Origin: Desulfosporosinus meridiei DSM 13257
Lineage (GTDB): Bacteria; Bacillota; Desulfitobacteriia; Desulfitobacteriales; Desulfitobacteriaceae
Assembly (NCBI RefSeq): GCF_000231385.2
Contig: NC_018515.1
Coordinates: 4,670,501 to 4,734,500, forward strand
Direction of reading: 5' to 3'
DNA length: 64,000 nucleotides
Shown here: in pieces, positions 57,835-64,000 of the stretch
Layout of the letters: the number at the start of each line of letters is the position of its first letter
Position numbering within the stretch: the stretch's first letter is position 1
The notes under the pieces: generated by a model
Seen by the model: only the letters and a program-made list of their open reading frames with translations
Databases searched by the model: none
What the model was told of the DNA's origin: nothing
Translations under genes and position numbers: made by a program

Positions 57835-57918
57835 AATATCAATCATTCTCTAATAAATAGTATTCTCCAACCTCTAATTAGAAACCATATTTTCCATTTT
57901 CCTGCGTTCCTTTTTCTT

Positions 57919-58917
57919 CTAAAAAAACACATCCATTCCAATATCGTCAAGGGTTTGACAGCCTGTCAGTACCATTGCCTGTTTTAATTCGTTAGTCATT
58001 CTCCTTAACACCAAGGCTACTCCCTCGGCCCCTCCGCCGTAACCAGCAATAATTAGAGGTCTTCCAATCATAACCGCATCGGCTCCTAAAGCCAACATCT
58101 TCAGAACATCTACCCCCGTTCTCACCCCTCCATCAACGATCACCGGAATTCTTCCTGCTACCGCCGCCGCAATTTCGGGTAATACTTCTGCGGTTCCGGG
58201 AGTATAGTCAAGAACTCTTCCGCCATGATTTGAGACAACAATAGCGGCAGCACCGACTTCAATAGCTATTTCAGCTTCATCCACAGTCATAATCCCTTTA
58301 AGAACAAAGGGCAGGGAGGTGTTAGCAATAATTGTCTTCATCTCTTCTTTAGTCTTTGGGCTCACCGGGATGGTAACTAATCCTGCCGCATCTACGTCCA
58401 TACCAACTGCAAGAACTCCGGCCTCTTCCGCAAGACGCAAATAGCTAAACACTTCTTCTACTTCTCTGGGTTTCATAAAGGGAATGCCTAAGCCTTGAGC
58501 CTTGGCGACAACACCAATTCCAGCCTTATACATGGCTGGGTCAGGTGCGTCGCCGGTGGATCCCAGGGTTCCGGAACTAAGACAGCCTTGAATCATGGCT
58601 TCCGCCCATTCCTCTTCATTTAAAGCTCCACCCATGTTGAAATTATTACCTGTTATTGGAGCCCCAAGGATTGGAGTTTTTAATTCCTGACCAAAAAGCT
58701 TTAGCTGGGTATTGGGTTTTTTGACACCATGAAGTGTCCTTAAATTGATTCGGTAGCCAGCTAGTGCTTCAACATTACTTTTAAAGGACATCCCCGTGCC
58801 CATTCCCCCCATACCGGGAACCTCTCCTGCACAGGCCTTACCATTACATTGGGGACAAACTCGACAAAATCCCTTTAGCTTTTCCCTTGCGGTTTCGCGA
58901 ACTGATTTAATGTTCAT
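57919..58917 (-). CDS. FMN-dependent alpha-hydroxy-acid-oxidising protein
   Basis: 332 residues with VSNHGGR and VIVDGGVRTG of the flavin alpha-hydroxy-acid family. The N-terminus has a Cys cluster (CRVCPQCNGKAC) usually absent from classic lactate oxidases. Substrate unknown. Confidence 0.8.
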   Translation of the reverse strand: MNIKSVRETAREKLKGFCRVCPQCNGKACAGEVPGMGGMGTGMSFKSNVEALAGYRINLRTLHGVKKPNTQLKLFGQELKTPILGAPITGNNFNMGGALNEEEWAEAMIQGCLSSGTLGSTGDAPDPAMYKAGIGVVAKAQGLGIPFMKPREVEEVFSYLRLAEEAGVLAVGMDVDAAGLVTIPVSPKTKEEMKTIIANTSLPFVLKGIMTVDEAEIAIEVGAAAIVVSNHGGRVLDYTPGTAEVLPEIAAAVAGRIPVIVDGGVRTGVDVLKMLALGADAVMIGRPLIIAGYGGGAEGVALVLRRMTNELKQAMVLTGCQTLDDIGMDVFF

Positions 58918-58946
58918 AAGTAATCCTCCTCAAACCTTCTGCTTAA

Positions 58947-59765
58947 TTACCTGACATTTAGTACAAACCGTTCAATAGCTTCCGCGACTCCGTCTTCCTC
59001 ATTGGTAAAAGTGACAAAATCTGCTTTTTCTTTGATCTCAGAGCGGGCATTTCCCATGGCAACCCCCAGGCCTGCATACAGAATCATTTCTAAATCGTTA
59101 AAGCTATCCCCTATAGCCATGACTTCTTGCTGAGCAATCCCATATCGTTTTGCCAAGGCATCTAGAGCTACCCCTTTGTTTACAGTACCCTCGGTAATCT
59201 CCATGAAATGAGGCTTGGATTTCGTAATATGGACCCTTTCCCCATAGCTTTCTAGTAAAAGGGGAGCTAAATTTCCTAAAGCGGTTTCTTCAGCAATAAC
59301 AAGTATTTTTTCTACTCCCTCGGGTTCCTGATTAAGTAGATTTGACAAATCTGTTTCCTCAATATGAACACTGGCAATCCTAGCGTACTCTTGGGACCAT
59401 TCATTAAGAGTTTGAGCAATGACACGATTCTTCAGATAAATTTGAGCATAAAATCCCCTCTTATAAAGATCTTGGATTATCTTAGAGGCTAAAGGACTGG
59501 GAATTACACGTCTAAATAAGATTTCCCCACTTATTACCTGCTGGATCATCGCCCCATGGTAGGTAATTATCGGTACATCTAATTCGAGTTGCTCTGCATA
59601 GGGACGTGCGGAGATGGGCATCCGTCCTGTTGCTATTGTCACTTTTACTCCCTGTGCCTGAGCTTTTTGAATCGTCTTTACCACTCGCGGAGAAATCGTC
59701 CAATCTTCTCTAAGCAATGTGTCATCAAGATCCATAGCTACTAAACGAATCGCCAACCCCTTCAC
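58947..59765 (-). CDS. Cof-type HAD hydrolase
   Basis: 272 residues. HAD motifs MDLDDTL, ATGRM, GDSFNDLEM. Sugar-phosphate or nucleotide phosphatase, substrate unknown. Confidence 0.9.
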   Translation of the reverse strand: MKGLAIRLVAMDLDDTLLREDWTISPRVVKTIQKAQAQGVKVTIATGRMPISARPYAEQLELDVPIITYHGAMIQQVISGEILFRRVIPSPLASKIIQDLYKRGFYAQIYLKNRVIAQTLNEWSQEYARIASVHIEETDLSNLLNQEPEGVEKILVIAEETALGNLAPLLLESYGERVHITKSKPHFMEITEGTVNKGVALDALAKRYGIAQQEVMAIGDSFNDLEMILYAGLGVAMGNARSEIKEKADFVTFTNEEDGVAEAIERFVLNVR

Positions 59766-59880
59766 CCTTTCGCCATGAGCGAAGTTCGAGGCTCGATATC
59801 TGTATAATCTCGCTTCTAGCCCGCTCCAAACTAAATGTTAGTACTAATAGACTTTTATTTACACCATAGACCTTTGATCT

Positions 59881-62697
59881 TTAGCTTAGATAACGTTTTA
59901 AATACTGCCCAGTATGGGATTCCGGCAGAGCTGCAACCTCTTCCGGTGTGCCGGCAATCAGCACTTCTCCGCCTCGATTTCCACCCTCAGGGCCCAGGTC
60001 AATTAGCCAGTCTGCTGTTTTGATAACATCAAGATTGTGTTCGATGACAAGCACTGTGTCCCCCCCGTCAACTAAACGGTGAAGTACATGAAGAAGTTTA
60101 TCGATATCTGCTGTGTGTAAACCTGTTGTCGGTTCATCCAGGATATAAATTGTTTTTCCCGTGCTGCGTCGGCTTAGTTCAGTAGCCAGCTTAATACGCT
60201 GGGCCTCTCCGCCGGAAAGAGTTGTTGCAGGCTGCCCCAAACGAATATAACCGAGTCCTACATCCTGAAGAGTCTGTAGTTTTCGGGCGATTTTGGGAAC
60301 AACTTGAAAAAAGTCCACCGCTTCATCAACGGTCATATCAAGGACTTGGGAAATGTTCTTACCTTTATATCGTACTTCTAAGGTCTCTCGATTATAACGT
60401 TTTCCTTCACATACTTCACAAGGGACATAGACATCCGGCAGGAAATGCATTTCAATCTTAATTATCCCATCTCCCCGGCAAGCCTCACACCGTCCTCCCT
60501 TAACATTAAAGCTAAACCTTCCTTGTTTGTAACCACGCATCTTGGCTTCAGGAGTTACAGAAAAGAGTTCGCGAATAAAGTCAAAGACTCCTGTATAGGT
60601 GGCAGGGTTTGATCGGGGTGTTCTCCCTATGGGAGATTGGTCAATATCAATTACTTTGTCCAAATATTCCAAGCCTTGTAGCTGGTCATGGGCACCTGGA
60701 CGAACCCTGGCTCGCCCAAATTTAGCGGCCAATCCCTTAAAAATTATCTCATTGACTAAGGTACTTTTGCCCGATCCCGAGACCCCGGTCACACAGGTCA
60801 ATAAACCCAAAGGGATGCGTGCATGGACATTCTTCAAGTTATTTTCTCGAGCCCCCACAACCTCCAGCCACTTACCGTTAGGTTGACGCCGCTCTTGAGG
60901 TATAGAGATCTTCTTGACCCCGCTCAAGTACAGTCCGGTCATAGAATCCCTATTGGCCTTAATTTCCTCTATAGTCCCTTCAGCTACTACTCGTCCGCCA
61001 TGGGCCCCTGCCCCAGGGCCAATATCAATGATATGATCTGCAGCAACCATCGTATCTTCATCATGCTCGACAACAATTAAGGTATTTCCCAGGTCACGCA
61101 GTCGCTTAAGGGTTGTCAGCAGGCGGGCATTGTCCCTTTGGTGAAGGCCAATGCTAGGTTCATCTAAGACATAGAGAACACCCATTAAGCTTGAGCCAAT
61201 TTGTGTCGCCAAACGAATGCGCTGAGCTTCTCCACCTGAGAGAGAACCGGCTGAACGGGCCATGGTCAGGTAATCTAACCCTACATTCATTAAGAATCCA
61301 AGCCGTTCTTTAATTTCTTTGAGAATTTGGTGAGCAATCGTCTCTTCCTTAGGAGTGAGCACGAGGGTGTTCACAAAGTTAATCGCTTCAGTGATGGAGA
61401 GGCGGGACAAATCATCAATGGAGATCCCGCCCACCTTTACAGCCAGAGCTTCAGGTTTCAGCCGCTTCCCAAGGCATTCCGGACAAGGGTGCTCACTCAT
61501 ATATCCTTCAATTTCAGCTCGCACCATATCCGAGGTGGATTCACGATAACGACGCTCAAATAAAGGAACCAGCCCCTCAAAGTTGGTACTATAGGTTTTT
61601 AATTGATCAAAAATATTTTGATACTGAAAGGTGATTGGGGTATCTGTTCCATAAAGAAGCCCCTTCCATTGAACTTCATTTAAATCTTGTAAAGGGGTAT
61701 CCATTTCAAATTTCAGGTTTTGAGCAACGGCCTCCATCATTTTAGGGTAGTAGGTGGATGTTGACTTAGCCCAAGGTGCTATTGCCCCCGCAGCAAGTGA
61801 CAAAGATCGATCCGGAATAAGCAGATCAATATCGACCACCAGATTAGCCCCTAAGCCCGTGCACGCCGGGCATGCTCCGTAAGGACTGTTGAATGAAAAA
61901 AGCCGGGGCGAGATCTCGTCAAGGGCAATTCCGCAATCCGGGCAAGCAAAGTTCTCGCTAAAGCGCAGCTCTTCACCATCGATAATGTCTGCAATGACGT
62001 TACCCTCTCCCAATTTAAGGGCGGTTTCCAAGGAATCGGCCAAACGTTCTGCACTTTCCGGTTTTAAAGATATTCGATCGACCACAACTTCAATAGAGTG
62101 CTTTTTATTTTTTGCCAAAGTTATTTCTTCACTGAGGTCTCTAGCCTCTCCATCCACTCGCACCCGAACATAGCCGGCCTTCCGAATATCTTCCAAGACC
62201 TTTTGATGTTCCCCTTTTTTCCCTTTGATCAGCGGGGCTAGAATCTGTAACTTAGTTTGTTCTGGAAAACTGATCAATTGATCAACCATTTGCTGAATTG
62301 TCTGCTGAGAAATAACTCGACCACATTTGGGACAATGGGGATGCCCAATGCGAGCATAAAGTAAGCGCAAGTAATCAGAGACTTCGGTTGCAGTTCCTAC
62401 TGTCGAGCGTGGGTTGCGGTTTGTCGTCTTCTGATCAATGGAAATTGCCGGAGAGAGTCCCTCGATAGAATCCACATCCGGCTTGTCCATTTGACCCAGG
62501 AACTGACGGGCATACGCAGAGAGAGATTCTACATATCTCCTCTGCCCCTCAGCATAAATCGTATCAAAGGCTAGAGAAGATTTTCCCGAACCTGACAATC
62601 CGGTGATAACCACCAGTTTATTGCGAGGAATATCGATATCAATGTTTTTCAAATTATGAGCCCGTGCACCACGCACGCGTAAATAGTCATGGGTCAT
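59881..62697 (-). CDS. uvrA: Excinuclease ABC subunit A
   Basis: 938 residues from ATG 62697 (GGAGG upstream). Two ABC ATPase halves ([18 protein letters not shown]), zinc-binding Cys groups, signature LSGGEAQRI. Scans DNA for bulky damage with UvrB. Confidence 0.98.
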   Translation of the reverse strand: MTHDYLRVRGARAHNLKNIDIDIPRNKLVVITGLSGSGKSSLAFDTIYAEGQRRYVESLSAYARQFLGQMDKPDVDSIEGLSPAISIDQKTTNRNPRSTVGTATEVSDYLRLLYARIGHPHCPKCGRVISQQTIQQMVDQLISFPEQTKLQILAPLIKGKKGEHQKVLEDIRKAGYVRVRVDGEARDLSEEITLAKNKKHSIEVVVDRISLKPESAERLADSLETALKLGEGNVIADIIDGEELRFSENFACPDCGIALDEISPRLFSFNSPYGACPACTGLGANLVVDIDLLIPDRSLSLAAGAIAPWAKSTSTYYPKMMEAVAQNLKFEMDTPLQDLNEVQWKGLLYGTDTPITFQYQNIFDQLKTYSTNFEGLVPLFERRYRESTSDMVRAEIEGYMSEHPCPECLGKRLKPEALAVKVGGISIDDLSRLSITEAINFVNTLVLTPKEETIAHQILKEIKERLGFLMNVGLDYLTMARSAGSLSGGEAQRIRLATQIGSSLMGVLYVLDEPSIGLHQRDNARLLTTLKRLRDLGNTLIVVEHDEDTMVAADHIIDIGPGAGAHGGRVVAEGTIEEIKANRDSMTGLYLSGVKKISIPQERRQPNGKWLEVVGARENNLKNVHARIPLGLLTCVTGVSGSGKSTLVNEIIFKGLAAKFGRARVRPGAHDQLQGLEYLDKVIDIDQSPIGRTPRSNPATYTGVFDFIRELFSVTPEAKMRGYKQGRFSFNVKGGRCEACRGDGIIKIEMHFLPDVYVPCEVCEGKRYNRETLEVRYKGKNISQVLDMTVDEAVDFFQVVPKIARKLQTLQDVGLGYIRLGQPATTLSGGEAQRIKLATELSRRSTGKTIYILDEPTTGLHTADIDKLLHVLHRLVDGGDTVLVIEHNLDVIKTADWLIDLGPEGGNRGGEVLIAGTPEEVAALPESHTGQYLKRYLS

Positions 62698-62795
62698 GGT
62701 TTTCCTCCTAATGACCAAACAAATTTTCGGTATTAACCGAACATATACGAACTAATTATAAAGTATTCGATATTAATATACAACCATTCCAATTC

Positions 62796-64000
62796 CTATT
62801 TCTTGCGCTTTTGGGAAGATCCCTTCCTCTGAGCTTTTTGGTCGTAGCGAGTATTTCTTTTGCTTCCCCCTTGTTGACTGGTCATTTTATAGTTATTCTC
62901 TTCTCCCTTTAGTTCTATCATAGCATCTCTGATTTCAGCCGCTCTCTCAAAATCCAAATCTCTAGCAGCAAGCCTCATTTCTGCTTCAAGACTGTTAAGG
63001 AGCTGGGCAAGTTCTTCAGGAGGCAGCTTTTTCCCATAAGTTTGTTTCATTTCAGCGACCTTTGTTGCCTCGGGGACATTATGAATGGCCTTACGAATAG
63101 TTTGGGGAGCAATTCCCCTTTTTTCGTTCCAAGCCATTTGGATAGCCCGACGTCGATTCGTCTCATCGAGAGCATTCTGCATAGAATGTGTAATTTTGTC
63201 GCCATACATGATAACTTTGCCTTCTGAATTTCGAGCTGCCCGACCTATGGTCTGAATAAGAGAACGATCCGATCTTAAGAAACCTTCTTTATCGGCATCG
63301 AGAATTGCCACGAGAGAAACTTCCGGTAAATCTAACCCCTCTCGCAATAGGTTAATTCCCACAACGACATCGATCTCGCCTAAGCGAAGTTCTCGGAGAA
63401 TTTCCACACGTTCAAGGGTCTTAATATCTGAATGAAGATACTTTACCTTAATTTCTAAGTTTATAAAGTAATCTGTGAGATCCTCGGCCATTTTTTTGGT
63501 TAGGGTTGTTACCAGGACTCGTTCATCTTTGGCAATCCGCCTCCGGATTTCCCCCAGCAAGTCATCAATCTGCCCTTTAGTCGGACGAACAATCACTTCC
63601 GGATCTAATAACCCTGTAGGCCGAATGATCTGCTCTACGACAGTCGGACAATGTGCTAATTCATAGGGTCCAGGTGTGGCACTGACATAAATACTTTGGT
63701 GGATTCTTCGCTCAAATTCCTTGAAGGTTAAAGGTCTGTTATCCAGTGCGGATGGTAAACGAAAACCGTAATCTACCAGTGTTGTCTTACGGGATCGGTC
63801 TCCTTCATACATTCCCCTTACCTGAGGAAGGGATACATGGGACTCATCGACAAATAATACAAAATCATCCGGGAAATAATCAAGTAAGGTATAAGGAGTC
63901 TCTCCGGCTTCACGAAAGGTTAAGTGACGAGAGTAATTTTCTATGCCGTTACAAAAGCCCATCTCCCTTAGCATTTCCAGATCATAGCGAGTTCTTTGTT
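62796..64000 (-). CDS. uvrB: Excinuclease ABC subunit B (5' end outside window)
   Basis: At least 400 C-terminal residues of about 660. Helicase motifs and the UvrB/UvrC-interacting C-terminal coiled coil ([22 protein letters not shown]) are present. The frame is open to the window edge, reading QRTRYDLEM before the first Met inside. Upstream of uvrA, the usual order. Confidence 0.97.
   Translation of the reverse strand, partial: QRTRYDLEMLREMGFCNGIENYSRHLTFREAGETPYTLLDYFPDDFVLFVDESHVSLPQVRGMYEGDRSRKTTLVDYGFRLPSALDNRPLTFKEFERRIHQSIYVSATPGPYELAHCPTVVEQIIRPTGLLDPEVIVRPTKGQIDDLLGEIRRRIAKDERVLVTTLTKKMAEDLTDYFINLEIKVKYLHSDIKTLERVEILRELRLGEIDVVVGINLLREGLDLPEVSLVAILDADKEGFLRSDRSLIQTIGRAARNSEGKVIMYGDKITHSMQNALDETNRRRAIQMAWNEKRGIAPQTIRKAIHNVPEATKVAEMKQTYGKKLPPEELAQLLNSLEAEMRLAARDLDFERAAEIRDAMIELKGEENNYKMTSQQGGSKRNTRYDQKAQRKGSSQKRKK

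Noticed and set aside
62719-62795. LexA-like box before uvrA (CGAACATATACGAAC)
   Set aside because: The halves run in the same direction rather than as GAAC-N4-GTTC, so it does not fit the palindrome. uvrB is the first gene of the pair and lies beyond the window.

Overview
The window is a low-to-mid-GC Firmicute chromosome holding one end of a temperate phage. The organism is inferred, not proven. A strictly anaerobic, spore-former-like Clostridia/Peptococcaceae member (Desulfosporosinus or Desulfitobacterium type) fits best: it has the anaerobic glpABC dehydrogenase, whiA/yvcK/rapZ, a sigma-54 gene, SecG and a one-piece tmRNA.

Positions 1 to about 26,228 are a siphovirus-type prophage whose left end lies outside the window. 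Reading the minus strand from right to left, the order is: immunity region (about 23.2-24.6 kb), early genes (Zn-ribbon miniproteins, an SbcC-like ATPase, RecT, an MBL-fold enzyme, a DnaD-like replication protein, a metallopeptidase and a PDDEXK-like nuclease), a late regulator (ArpU/RinA type), a plus-strand cargo island (12.4-15.0 kb), then HNH, terminase, portal, protease, HK97 capsid, connectors, tail tube, a G/G-T frameshift pair, tape measure and distal tail protein. The two divergent promoters of the immunity region carry four copies of GCAAC-N5-GTTGC. A large serine recombinase with a LexA-like box in front of it has used the 3' end of ssrA (tmRNA) as its target, so its last 33 or so codons are antisense tmRNA sequence.

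The cargo island is the least explained part. An AT-rich plus-strand GIY-YIG nuclease and a five-helix membrane/coiled-coil protein sit between the late regulator and the late operon. They lie among CCGACAC-containing repeats, a nested hairpin, and an array of four TGCCA elements spaced exactly 11 bp apart. This is the best candidate here for an undescribed moron or defence module, but its function is unproven.

From about 26.2 kb the sequence is host, all on the minus strand: ssrA-smpB, an HD hydrolase, an alpha/beta hydrolase, secG, and eno-gpmI-tpiA-pgk. Next comes a glycerol-phosphate block of glpK, a PhoU-like protein, glpCBA, a binding-protein-dependent ABC transporter, a glycerophosphodiester phosphodiesterase and a Na/Pi cotransporter. 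Read together it suggests glycerophosphodiester hydrolysis to glycerol-3-phosphate, oxidation to DHAP, and entry into the adjacent trunk glycolysis genes, with phosphate handled by the PhoU/NptA proteins. The right end carries rpoN, whiA-yvcK-rapZ, an orphan solute-binding lipoprotein, a B12-binding radical SAM protein, a polysaccharide deacetylase, an FMN-dependent alpha-hydroxy-acid enzyme, a Cof-type phosphatase and uvrA-uvrB (uvrB cut by the window edge).
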